From: Proteus alimentorum
GTDB taxonomy: Bacteria; Pseudomonadota; Gammaproteobacteria; Enterobacterales; Enterobacteriaceae
Assembly (NCBI RefSeq): GCF_002607735.1
Contig: NZ_NBVR01000020.1
Span: 124,001 to 188,000, forward strand
Reading direction: 5' to 3'
DNA: 64,000 bases
Under the pieces are notes generated by a model, which was not told where the DNA came from, ran no database searches, and worked only from the letters and a program-made list of their open reading frames with translations. A program made the position numbers and the translations under genes. This document shows positions 28,893 through 37,078 of this stretch, piece by piece; position 1 is the first letter of the stretch, and every line of letters starts with the position of its first letter.

Positions 28893-30041
28893 ATGAAAAA
28901 TAGTATGAGTGACTCATCCGTTTATCGTCGCCCTCTTTCTTGTGGCACATTAAGTGTGACGCCAAATTGCTCTATTGAGTTACTTGATGAATTATTTGAT
29001 ATTGCAGAAAGACGCAATCCTAAGCGTGCATTTCTATTTGTCAGTAAAGTGTTAGGCCGTCATATCCCTGTTTCACCGAAAAAAATGCGTGAAACCTACC
29101 AAAAACTTGCCAGCCAATTTCCTGACTCACTTGAAGGCCCTGTTCTGTTTATTGGTATGGCAGAAACTGCGGTGGGTTTAGGTGCTGGCATTTTTGATGA
29201 AGTGAGAAATCGCTATCAACAAGCCATTTATTTAACATCAACGCGCCATCCTGTTGATAAAGGTGAGCTGCTATGTGAGTTCAAAGAAAATCACAGCCAT
29301 GCAACTGATCACTTACTCTATTTGCCTACAACAACAGAGCAACGCCAGTGGGTACAACAAGCAAAAACCGTTGTATTAATTGATGATGAAGCGACTACAG
29401 GCAATACCTTTATTAACCTGCTTTCAGCACTACGTGAAGAAGGCGAATTAACCCATATTGAGCAAGTTATCGCGGTAACCTTAACTGATTGGAGTGGTGA
29501 TTCTATTGCTGAGCGCGCCCCATTACCGATTAAGACTCTCTCTTTAGTTCAGGGGAAATGGCAATGGGATGCCGATCCAAATGCGCCTTTACCTGTTATG
29601 CCTAATGTTAATATCACGGCATCAGGGCAAGTTGCGATCACCGGTAAACAAAGCTGGGGTCGATTAGGGATGACAACGCCTGCGAGCGATTTGGGTTTAT
29701 CTATCAATGCTTCTTTGGGTGAAAAGATCCTTGTTTTAGGATCGGGAGAATTTGTCTGGGAACCATTCTTATTAGCTGAACGTCTTGAAAAACAAGGTGC
29801 TATCGTAAAATATAGCTCGACAACGCGTTCACCTATTTCAACCAATTTTGCCATTCAATCAGCGATTACATTTACTGATAATTATGGTTTAGGTATTCCT
29901 AATTTCGTCTATAACGTGGCACATCAACAATTTGATCGTATTTTGCTTTGTTGTGAAACACCCGCCAAAAGTATTGATAACCAACTGATTGAAGCCCTCA
30001 ATAAAGTTGCACCGATTGTTGAGGTCATTAGTTATGACTAA
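28893..30041 (+). CDS. Phosphoribosyltransferase-fold protein with TRSP-type C-terminal domain
   Basis: The 382-residue protein contains a PRTase fold: hood and core in about 30-200 with VLFIGMAETAVGLGAGI (about 88-104) and the PRPP-binding loop VVLIDDEATTGNTFINL (about 163-179). The C-terminal half (about 230-380) matches the region often paired with ter PRTases. It would attach or remove a ribose-phosphate. It starts two bases after the ATP-grasp stop (ATG at 28893; another ATG four codons later is possible) and overlaps the HAD gene. Confidence 0.85.
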   Translation: MKNSMSDSSVYRRPLSCGTLSVTPNCSIELLDELFDIAERRNPKRAFLFVSKVLGRHIPVSPKKMRETYQKLASQFPDSLEGPVLFIGMAETAVGLGAGIFDEVRNRYQQAIYLTSTRHPVDKGELLCEFKENHSHATDHLLYLPTTTEQRQWVQQAKTVVLIDDEATTGNTFINLLSALREEGELTHIEQVIAVTLTDWSGDSIAERAPLPIKTLSLVQGKWQWDADPNAPLPVMPNVNITASGQVAITGKQSWGRLGMTTPASDLGLSINASLGEKILVLGSGEFVWEPFLLAERLEKQGAIVKYSSTTRSPISTNFAIQSAITFTDNYGLGIPNFVYNVAHQQFDRILLCCETPAKSIDNQLIEALNKVAPIVEVISYD

Positions 30042-30804
30042 GCCCGTTATTTTAACTGATCTCGATGACACCCTATTTCAAACACGTCGTAAGATGGTGG
30101 ATGAATTAGCACTAGAACCCTATAAAACTGGCGCGCTAGATAGAAGCTTAAAACCCCGTAGCTTTATGACTCAAGAGCAAGCCATGCTAGTAGATTGGAT
30201 GTTAGAGAACGCGGATTTAATTCCTGTGACTGCTCGCGGAACGGAAGAGATCAGTCGAGTCACCATTCCTTTTCATTCTTGGGCGGTCACCACACACGGT
30301 GCGGTAATATTAACGCCTGAAGGCACAGCAGATACACAATGGCAAAACCATATTACGCAAAGCTTAGCGCCCTATACCCAGCGTTTGTTGACGCTACAAC
30401 AATCCATTACGCAATTAATGGCGGAACGAAATATTGATGGTTGGGCACGTATTAATTATGAATACGGTAATTTGCCTATTTATTTAGTCATGAAGCATAA
30501 CGATAGCTCTCGATTAGACGAGCTATACACCCTAGGTGATGAAATAGAAAAAACATTTTCAACCAACGGTTTTTATATTCATCGCAACAGCAACAATATT
30601 GCTTGGTTACCTGAGCCTATCGAAAAAGGCAAAGCCGTCACCTATTTGCTCAATAAATTAAACGCTGAGCGTGGTGTTTTCCCTGTGATTGGGCTTGGTG
30701 ACAGCCTAAGTGATCATCGCTTTATGAAATTATGCAGTTGGTATGGACTTCCTCGCCAAAGCCAATTTGCGGACGCGATTAACACAAAAATTTTTGGAGA
30801 ATAA
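30034..30804 (+). CDS. HAD-family phosphatase of the ter-linked operon
   Basis: The start at 30034 (MTKPVILTDLDDTLFQTRRK) overlaps the end of the PRTase gene by eight bases, indicating coupled translation; it gives 256 residues. HAD motif I is DLDDTLFQT (about residues 9-17), motif II VTARGTEE near 65, and the acidic late motif GLGDSLSDHRFM near 225. The cap resembles the Cof/sucrose-phosphatase type. It likely removes a phosphate from the pathway intermediate made by the neighbouring enzymes. Confidence 0.86.
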   Translation: MTKPVILTDLDDTLFQTRRKMVDELALEPYKTGALDRSLKPRSFMTQEQAMLVDWMLENADLIPVTARGTEEISRVTIPFHSWAVTTHGAVILTPEGTADTQWQNHITQSLAPYTQRLLTLQQSITQLMAERNIDGWARINYEYGNLPIYLVMKHNDSSRLDELYTLGDEIEKTFSTNGFYIHRNSNNIAWLPEPIEKGKAVTYLLNKLNAERGVFPVIGLGDSLSDHRFMKLCSWYGLPRQSQFADAINTKIFGE

Positions 30805-30806
30805 AC

Positions 30807-31883
30807 ATGATGGATCATAAGCCGTTTTCTGGCTCTTATGTATCAGGAGATGTCGATTTCCTACTTCAACCAGTGAATATCGAAATGACACCCGTTGAGG
30901 TAAAAGAAGAACTGATACAATCGGGTAAACGCCACTATTCTGACATGCTAAGTCAAGAGCCTGAGCCAACAACATGGCATCTAGATCTCTTTGAAAAAGC
31001 GCTAGAAACAGGCTCTACACGCTTAGCCACTGAAGTCATCATGTTGGCTAAATCACTGATTGAACGCTTTGGTGATACCCCCATTATTTTGACAAGCCTT
31101 GTTCGTGCAGGTGTTCCTTTAGGTGTCATGTTGCAACAAACGTTGCGTAAAATGGGAAAAACCGCTTACCACTACGGCATTAGCATTATTCGAGATAGAG
31201 GCATTGATAGCGAAGCGCTTTCATGGATAGAACAACGCCACGGTACAGAAGGTATTGTGTTTGTCGATGGATGGACAGGAAAAGGCGCTATCACAGGTGA
31301 ACTTATTCGTTCATTATCAGGACGAAAAGGCTATCCAGCCCAACCTCGTCTTGTCGTCCTCGCTGATCCTTGTGGCTGTGCATGGTTAAGTGCCAGCGAT
31401 GAAGATTGGCTTATCCCATTTGGGATCATGGGAGCACCTGTTTCAGGATTAATTTCACGTTCAATTTGGACGGAAGAAGGCTTTCACGGTTTTGTGGATT
31501 GCCAACATTTAAAACAGTATGAATGCAGTCGTTACCTTGTTGATACTGTGGGTAACGTCGTTGATACATTAATCGATAACGATATTCCACTCGCGACATT
31601 TAAAGAACAACAATCAGACTTAAAAAAACTGAGCGAAAACGTCGTCAATTCACTTGCAAAAAAATATGATATTTCAAATATCAATCGTATAAAACCCGGT
31701 ATTGCTGAAGCCACACGCGCTGTTTTACGCCGTGTACCTGACCATATTCTTGTGAGAGAAATAACCGATCCTGATGTCGCGTTACTGGTTTATCTTGCGC
31801 AAGAAAAAAATATTGCTGTTATTGAAGCAGGGCAAGCGCTTGGTCAATATCGTGCAGTGACTATCATTAAAAAGGTGAAATAA
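30807..31883 (+). CDS. StiP-family (second PRTase-like) protein of the ter-linked operon
   Basis: The 358-residue protein belongs to the StiP family, annotated in databases as a cysteine protease but reinterpreted in comparative work as a phosphoribosyltransferase with a C-terminal RNA-binding-like domain. FVDGWTGKGAITGEL (about 151-165) resembles a PRPP loop (acidic pair replaced by DGW). Cysteines in LADPCGCAWLS near 190 explain the protease label. The C-terminal LRRVPDHILVRE segment opens the PELOTA-like domain. It starts two bases after the HAD gene and overlaps the aldolase by one base. Confidence 0.8.
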   Translation: MMDHKPFSGSYVSGDVDFLLQPVNIEMTPVEVKEELIQSGKRHYSDMLSQEPEPTTWHLDLFEKALETGSTRLATEVIMLAKSLIERFGDTPIILTSLVRAGVPLGVMLQQTLRKMGKTAYHYGISIIRDRGIDSEALSWIEQRHGTEGIVFVDGWTGKGAITGELIRSLSGRKGYPAQPRLVVLADPCGCAWLSASDEDWLIPFGIMGAPVSGLISRSIWTEEGFHGFVDCQHLKQYECSRYLVDTVGNVVDTLIDNDIPLATFKEQQSDLKKLSENVVNSLAKKYDISNINRIKPGIAEATRAVLRRVPDHILVREITDPDVALLVYLAQEKNIAVIEAGQALGQYRAVTIIKKVK

Positions 31884-32827
31884 TGATTGAACGATTATCC
31901 CCATGGAATCTAGGGGCAACGCTTTATATGCCCGCAACACGGACAGATATTGCGACGACAATTATCAACCAGAAAATTGAAGGATTACGCTCTTTAATTA
32001 TCTGTTTAGAAGATGCCGTGAGTGATACAGATATTCCCGTTGCATTAGAAAACTTAGCGGCATTATTAAATACCTTAGCAGAGCATAAAAAAAACAGTGA
32101 TTGTAGCCATTGGCCACTGTTGTTTATTCGCCCTCGCCACACTGAAATGGGTCAATGGATCACTGAAAACCTTGATGTCAGTGCCATCGATGGTCTTGTT
32201 TTGCCTAAGTTTACGCAAGCTTCTCTGCCTGTTTGGTGGAATATTATTGAAAATACGCATTTATGTATGATGCCAACACTTGAAACAGAAGAAGTGTTTG
32301 ATGTTATCCAAATGACAGCGCTTGCCAACCACCTACTGACTCACCCTTGCCATAACAGAATTATTGCATTACGTATTGGTGGCAATGATTTAATGAATGT
32401 CATTTCCCTTAGACGTAATCGCCAATTAACACTTTATGATGGCCCAATGGGTTACGTGATAAAAATGTTAGTTGCTGTCTTTGGTGCTCGCCAATTTGCC
32501 CTCACCGCACCGGTTTGTGAGCATATTGATGATCACCACATTATGGATAAAGAGCTAGCGCTTGATATTGCTAATGGTCTTGTAGGCAAAACAGCGATCC
32601 ATCCAAAGCAAATTCATAAAATTGAACAAGCTCTCATGGTGTCTCAGTCCGATCATTCAGATGCATTACGTATTTTAAATTCAACACAAGCTGTATTTAA
32701 ATCACAAGGGGCAATGTGTGAACCCGCAACACATCGTCGCTGGGCATTGAGTATTTTAACCAGAGCTAAAATTTATGGTATTATTCCTAACCAACAAAAT
32801 AATGCTCAACGTTTTAACGCAACATAA
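31883..32827 (+). CDS. HpcH/HpaI-CitE-type TIM-barrel lyase of the ter-linked operon
   Basis: The 314-residue protein is a CitE-like barrel: RSLIICLEDAVSD (about 36-48) carries the metal-ligand acidic pair, LLFIRPRHTE holds the CoA/phosphate Arg, TLETEEVFD supplies the second metal Glu and RIGGNDLM a further ligand. VGKTAIHPKQI (about 236-246) is a typical ending motif. It probably cleaves or forms a carbon-carbon bond at a 2-oxo or acyl substrate. ATG overlaps the StiP gene stop (TAATG). It is the last gene of the operon. Confidence 0.86.
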   Translation: MIERLSPWNLGATLYMPATRTDIATTIINQKIEGLRSLIICLEDAVSDTDIPVALENLAALLNTLAEHKKNSDCSHWPLLFIRPRHTEMGQWITENLDVSAIDGLVLPKFTQASLPVWWNIIENTHLCMMPTLETEEVFDVIQMTALANHLLTHPCHNRIIALRIGGNDLMNVISLRRNRQLTLYDGPMGYVIKMLVAVFGARQFALTAPVCEHIDDHHIMDKELALDIANGLVGKTAIHPKQIHKIEQALMVSQSDHSDALRILNSTQAVFKSQGAMCEPATHRRWALSILTRAKIYGIIPNQQNNAQRFNAT

Positions 32828-32889
32828 AATACTTTATAACAGACTGTAATCAACATGAGATAAAATAATTATCTTATATTGATTTCGAT

Positions 32890-32936
32890 TTATAAGTTTC
32901 TAGTTAAAACATGTTATCTTTAACTAGAACTTATAA
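32890..32936. promoter_or_regulatory. Long palindrome upstream of terW
   Basis: TTATAAGTTTCTAGTTAAA (32890-32908) and TTTAACTAGAACTTATAA (32919-32936) are reverse complements apart from one extra T, with a ten-base centre. It lies about 180 bases before terW and 65 after the aldolase gene. It is a candidate TerW operator; as RNA it would form a stem, but the DNA after it is not a good T run. Confidence 0.55.
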
Positions 32937-33112
32937 AAATAAGACTCCCTTTTTTATTAAAAAAGTGTATTTTTTTTATTTCAATTATTAATTTATACTA
33001 CATTTAATAGGAAGCTTATTTTATATATCCTTGTCAACACAGAACAAGAATAATAGAAATTATTGCTGAATATTTTTTAACACACGAATGACAGAATAAG
33101 TGGTAACTAAGC

Positions 33113-33604
33113 ATGCAATTAAGCACTCGTCAGGTCAGAGTCTTTACACTGGCAACCCTTTTAAGCTCAGGAAAAAAGGTTCCAACCATTAAGATTATTT
33201 CTGCTCTTGAATGCTCAGAGCCTACGTTAACTCGCGTATTAAAAGAGATAAGAGATTCTTATGGTGCAGAAATAAAATACAGCAAAGCTTCTCGCGCATA
33301 TCAAATGACTGAACGAGGTCAACTTGACAGTAAGGCGTTACGCCGTATGCGCGAGGCATTATCCGCCAGTGAAGATCTTCGCCACAATGGAATGACAAGC
33401 CGAGTTTATCTTGATAAAGATAAGAAAAAATCGGTTTCACTTTCATTAAAAATGTCGGCATTACGCAAAATTGATAGATTATCTTATTTAAAGAATTCCA
33501 CACGAAGTGAAGCTGTTGAATTATTAGTTGATCACTATATTGAAAATTTAATTCAATCAACACTCGCTGAAATAGCCGAGAAAGAAAAAGAAAAAAAGAA
33601 TTAA
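33113..33604 (+). CDS. terW: Tellurite resistance regulator TerW
   Basis: The 163-residue basic protein begins MQLSTRQVRVFTLATLLSSG, closely like TerW of E. coli O157 ter islands, which binds the terZABCDE promoter. Residues 1-65 look like a winged helix (TIKIISALECSEPTLTRVLK). Residues about 103-145 (SVSLSLKMSALRKIDRLS then STRSEAVELLVDHYI) look like a ribbon-helix-helix domain, so the protein may have two DNA-binding folds. The C terminus is a Lys/Glu tail. It lies downstream of the metabolite operon on the same strand with 285 bases between, so it probably has its own promoter. Confidence 0.88.
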   Translation: MQLSTRQVRVFTLATLLSSGKKVPTIKIISALECSEPTLTRVLKEIRDSYGAEIKYSKASRAYQMTERGQLDSKALRRMREALSASEDLRHNGMTSRVYLDKDKKKSVSLSLKMSALRKIDRLSYLKNSTRSEAVELLVDHYIENLIQSTLAEIAEKEKEKKN

Positions 33605-33616
33605 AATTAAATAATA

Positions 33617-33652
33617 AAAAATAGCTTGATGCTTAGGTATCAAGTTATTTTT
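33617..33652 (+). terminator. terW terminator
   Basis: AATA-G-CTTGAT and ATCAAG-T-TATT pair around an eight-base loop, followed by TTTTTA. Confidence 0.75.
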
Positions 33653-34226
33653 ATAGAATAATAAAAAACAAAAATATATAAAAACTTATTTAATAAAATT
33701 AAATTATATATTTACTTAAACTCTTATTTTATTTTAAATGACTTTAAAAACAGAAAATACCAATACATTAATACCTTGAATTTATTGGATTTTATAATTA
33801 TTTTTATTTCTAGTTACAAAGGGTATTTATACCTAATCATTATTAGCTATTCATTTAGAATCACTCTAATTAAGACGATTAAATAAAATATATTTTCTTT
33901 AATAAAATTAAATCACCCCACTACTCAACTTAAGGGGAGTAAACAGATAAAATTCTCTTTTACTTTACTTTTTCTTTTCTGAAATAAGATTAAATATAAA
34001 GATACAATAACATATCTCATTATCATTTCTATTCTCAATTAAAGATTTAGTTAAGAAAAACTGTGCAATAAATCATATTTCAGCCGCTCTATTTAAATCA
34101 AAGTTAGATCACATATTCACGCCTCCCCCTTACTATTTAACGCTAACGTTCAATATTGGATATCAAGATCCCAGTTTATTAAGCCCTAGTATTTACAATA
34201 CCGCACAGTGATAATTGGAGGGGCTA
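33653..34226. other. AT-rich gap before aes
   Basis: About 570 bases without a supportable gene or strong repeat; the aes promoter must lie in its right end. Confidence 0.6.
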
Positions 34227-35195
34227 ATGAAAACTAAAAATAAAATCAATGTACTAGAACTTATTTCGCCAGAAATGCAGCAAGTTATGCAATTTTATGC
34301 AGATAATCCGCAGCCTGCACCGGAAAGTAATGACTACCCTTCTATGCGCCTTGCTTATAATCAAGACCGACGTTATTGGAATGCAGATGCACCAGAGATG
34401 TTTAGTATTCGAGATATTTCCGTTAACACTTCTTATGGAGAGGTATTCACACGTCTTTATCAGCCCACTGAAAAAACACCTGCAACACTCTATTATCTTC
34501 ATGGTGGCGGCTTTATTTTAGGGAATTTAGATACCCACGATCGTATTATGCGGTTACTCGCGTCTTATACAGGTTGTGCGGTGATTGGTATTGATTACTC
34601 ACTCTCACCAGAAGCACATTATCCACAAGCGATTGATGAATCAGCACAAGTCTGCCAATTTTATTATCAACATGCTGACCATTACGGCATTAACACTCAA
34701 TACATTGGTTTTGCGGGCGATTCTGCGGGTGCCATGTTATCGCTTGCTACTGTGCTGTGGTTACGCGACAAACAAATCCACTGTGGCAAGGTAAGTGCGG
34801 CTTTATTATGGTATGGATTATACGGTTTACGTGATTCCACCAGCCGTCGGCTTTATGGTGGCGAATGGGATGGGTTGCGCCAGCAAGATCTCGAAGAATA
34901 TGATAATGCCTATTTAACCGCATTAGGCAATCGTGATGCGCCTTATTATTGCTTATTTAATAACGATTTAACGCAAGATATTCCCCCTTGCTTTATCGCC
35001 AGCGCACAATACGATCCACTTATTGATGATAGCGTGACGCTATTTAAAACCTTAGAAGCTCATCAATTAGCTTGTGAATATAAAATGTATCCCGGCACAT
35101 TACATGCCTTTTTACACTACTCACGTATGATGAAAGTAGCTGATGACGCCATTCGAGATGGCGCTCATTATTTTGTTAAGCAACTCAATAATTAA
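34227..35195 (+). CDS. aes: Acetyl esterase, hormone-sensitive-lipase family
   Basis: The start at 34227 ([18 protein letters not shown]) after TTGGAGGGG gives 322 residues, near E. coli Aes (319), which it follows closely throughout. The oxyanion motif [15 protein letters not shown] is near residue 90, the nucleophile elbow GDSAGAM near 164, the acid Asp in [11 protein letters not shown] near 263, and the catalytic His in [12 protein letters not shown] near 292. Aes hydrolyses short-chain acyl esters and in E. coli also binds MalT. Its stop overlaps the convergent Nudix gene stop. Confidence 0.94.
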   Translation: MKTKNKINVLELISPEMQQVMQFYADNPQPAPESNDYPSMRLAYNQDRRYWNADAPEMFSIRDISVNTSYGEVFTRLYQPTEKTPATLYYLHGGGFILGNLDTHDRIMRLLASYTGCAVIGIDYSLSPEAHYPQAIDESAQVCQFYYQHADHYGINTQYIGFAGDSAGAMLSLATVLWLRDKQIHCGKVSAALLWYGLYGLRDSTSRRLYGGEWDGLRQQDLEEYDNAYLTALGNRDAPYYCLFNNDLTQDIPPCFIASAQYDPLIDDSVTLFKTLEAHQLACEYKMYPGTLHAFLHYSRMMKVADDAIRDGAHYFVKQLNN

Positions 35196-35905
35196 AATTC
35201 CAGATTACGAATAAAACGATAATCTGCCGACGCCTCTTTAAGTCGATACAGACTTGCGGGGCGTCCTCTCTCTGCCCGTTTTTCTCCCGTATCAATCAAT
35301 AAATCTGCTTGTTCGATCCGTCGTCTAAATGATTTTTTCTGGATCTCTTTACCAATCAGAATTTCATGAACATGTTGTAACTCTGGCAAGGTAAACACTT
35401 CAGGCAATGCAAATCCAGGAACAATTGAATAGAGTGACTTTTGCTTTAATCGCTCTCTGGCTTGTGCAATTAATTCATGGTGATCAAAAGCTAAGCTTTG
35501 TTGTGCAATCTCATCAATAGGACACCAGATTACTGAATCCACGGTATCAATGTGTGCTTCACAGACTTGATGTGCAATCAACGCGGTATAACACACCGTC
35601 ACAGACCAACCTCTTGCATCACGCTGGTTATTTCCCACTGAACAAAGTTGCTCAATATAAGGAGGGATCACCCCTGTTTTCTCTTTTAATTTTCTTAGCA
35701 CGGTATCTTCAAGGCAGTTGTCCTGTACTTCATCGACAAATCCACCGGGTAAACCCCATTTCCCTTTTTCAGGATGCTCCGCTCTTTTCACTAACAATAC
35801 TTTTAACTGCGCTTCATGATAAGTAAACAGTACAGAATCAACAGTAATCAGTGGGGATAGGAAATCACGGCGGTTATAGTTGGCTAAAAAATCTTGTTCA
35901 TTCAT
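35192..35905 (-). CDS. NrtR-like Nudix-family transcriptional repressor
   Basis: NrtR regulators join a catalytically dead Nudix domain, which binds ADP-ribose or related NAD products, to a winged helix. The start at 35905 ([18 protein letters not shown]) is preferred over 35974 because NrtR proteins begin this way and the longer form would run over an operator. The Nudix domain spans about 18-145 with [16 protein letters not shown]; the catalytic helix reads [10 protein letters not shown] where active enzymes have RExxEExG, so key Glu residues are lost. The winged helix is about 155-225 ([25 protein letters not shown]). It is divergent from the SPFH gene across three matching operators. Confidence 0.82.
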   Translation of the reverse strand: MNEQDFLANYNRRDFLSPLITVDSVLFTYHEAQLKVLLVKRAEHPEKGKWGLPGGFVDEVQDNCLEDTVLRKLKEKTGVIPPYIEQLCSVGNNQRDARGWSVTVCYTALIAHQVCEAHIDTVDSVIWCPIDEIAQQSLAFDHHELIAQARERLKQKSLYSIVPGFALPEVFTLPELQHVHEILIGKEIQKKSFRRRIEQADLLIDTGEKRAERGRPASLYRLKEASADYRFIRNLEF

Positions 35906-35965
35906 GGCGTCAGCTTTATTAGAAAACGAGAAGGCTATTTTAAGGTTAAACAGCAAAAAATCAAA

Positions 35966-35984
35966 TTTTGTCATAAAGACACTA
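35966..35984. promoter_or_regulatory. Operator A of the Nudix/SPFH module
   Basis: TTTTGTC-ATAAA-GACACTA: two seven-base half sites with a five-base spacer, matching operators B and C. It lies just upstream of the Nudix regulator start. Confidence 0.65.
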
Positions 35985-36000
35985 AATCAGTTGACAAGAA

Positions 36001-36019
36001 TAGTGTCGATAAGACACAA
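36001..36019. promoter_or_regulatory. Operator B of the Nudix/SPFH module
   Basis: TAGTGTC-GATAA-GACACAA, the most symmetric of the three 19-base sites (13 of 14 arm bases fit the TAGTGTC/GACACTA consensus). Confidence 0.7.
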
Positions 36020-36025
36020 TCAACT

Positions 36026-36044
36026 TATTGTCAAAAGGACACTA
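36026..36044. promoter_or_regulatory. Operator C of the Nudix/SPFH module
   Basis: TATTGTC-AAAAG-GACACTA. It ends 14 bases before the SPFH start codon, so a bound repressor would block initiation of transcription. Confidence 0.68.
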
Positions 36045-36058
36045 ATTAGAGGAAGACT

Positions 36059-37078
36059 ATGTTTAACTTAAATTACTTTAAAGCAGATTCATCAACATTC
36101 ATTATCAAATCGGTAAACGGAAAAATTCGCCAGCAAGGTAAAGGCTTGAGTTTTTGGTATAACTCCGCCACTACCTCTATTGCAGCATTACCTTTAAATG
36201 CGCAAGAAGCACCGTTTATTTTTAACTTCCAAACGGCAGACTTTCAGGGGTTACGCATTCAAGGACAAATTTCATTCCAAGTAAAATCCCCTGAAAAAGC
36301 GGCAGAAGTGCTTAACTTTAACTTGAGCAAAAACGGCAAATCTTATGCCTCTGAAGATCCACTCAAACTCAGTGATCGTGTTGTGCGTATTGCACAAACC
36401 TTAATTCAAGCAAAGATCCAAAGTACACCTCTTAGAGAAGCGTTATTACTTAGCCAATCATTAGTCACTTTGGTGATGGAACAATTAATTGAACACCCAT
36501 CATTAGAAGCATTAGGTATTGCAATTTTAGATGTCTCTATTGCGGCAATCACTCCATCACCAGAAACCTTAAAAGCACTCGAAGCCGAAGCGAGAGAATC
36601 CTTACTGAAAGAAGCCGATGATGCAATTTATGCGCGTCGTAAATTCTCAGTAGAACAAGAACGCACCATTAAAGAGGCTGAACTAGAAACCGATTTATCT
36701 GTTCAACGTAAACGCCAAGAGATTGAAGAAGCCCGTTTAGAAAACGAACGTACATTATTACGCGAACAAGCAGAAATTGAAAAAGAGCGCCTTGAAGCCA
36801 AGGTTAACGCAGAAGCAAAACGTAAAGAACTGGTCGCGTTAAGTGCGGAAAATCAGCGAACACAATCAGAAGCTGATGCTTATGCAATTGAAGCGACCAT
36901 GCGTGCTTATCGTGAATTACCCGTTGAAAACCTAAAAGCCATGGCACTAGCAAAAATGGACTCTCAACAATTAATGGCAATGGCATTTGAAACCTTAGCG
37001 CTGAATTCAGGGAAAATCGGCGAACTGAATATCACACCTGATTTATTTAGCCAATTTATGAAAAAAGGGAATAAATAA
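36059..37078 (+). CDS. SPFH/Band 7 domain protein
   Basis: The 339-residue protein (MFNLNYFKADSSTFIIKSVNG) has an N-terminal SPFH domain (about 10-185, with FQGLRIQGQISFQVKSPEKA) and a long charged coiled coil (about 190-275, Glu/Arg/Lys-rich), then a short C-terminal region. Unlike prohibitins and flotillins it has no N-terminal membrane helix, so it is probably a soluble or peripherally bound oligomeric scaffold. AGAGGAAG is the ribosome site. Its TAA overlaps the ATG of the NAD-kinase-like gene by one base, so the two are made together under the three operators. Confidence 0.85.
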   Translation: MFNLNYFKADSSTFIIKSVNGKIRQQGKGLSFWYNSATTSIAALPLNAQEAPFIFNFQTADFQGLRIQGQISFQVKSPEKAAEVLNFNLSKNGKSYASEDPLKLSDRVVRIAQTLIQAKIQSTPLREALLLSQSLVTLVMEQLIEHPSLEALGIAILDVSIAAITPSPETLKALEAEARESLLKEADDAIYARRKFSVEQERTIKEAELETDLSVQRKRQEIEEARLENERTLLREQAEIEKERLEAKVNAEAKRKELVALSAENQRTQSEADAYAIEATMRAYRELPVENLKAMALAKMDSQQLMAMAFETLALNSGKIGELNITPDLFSQFMKKGNK

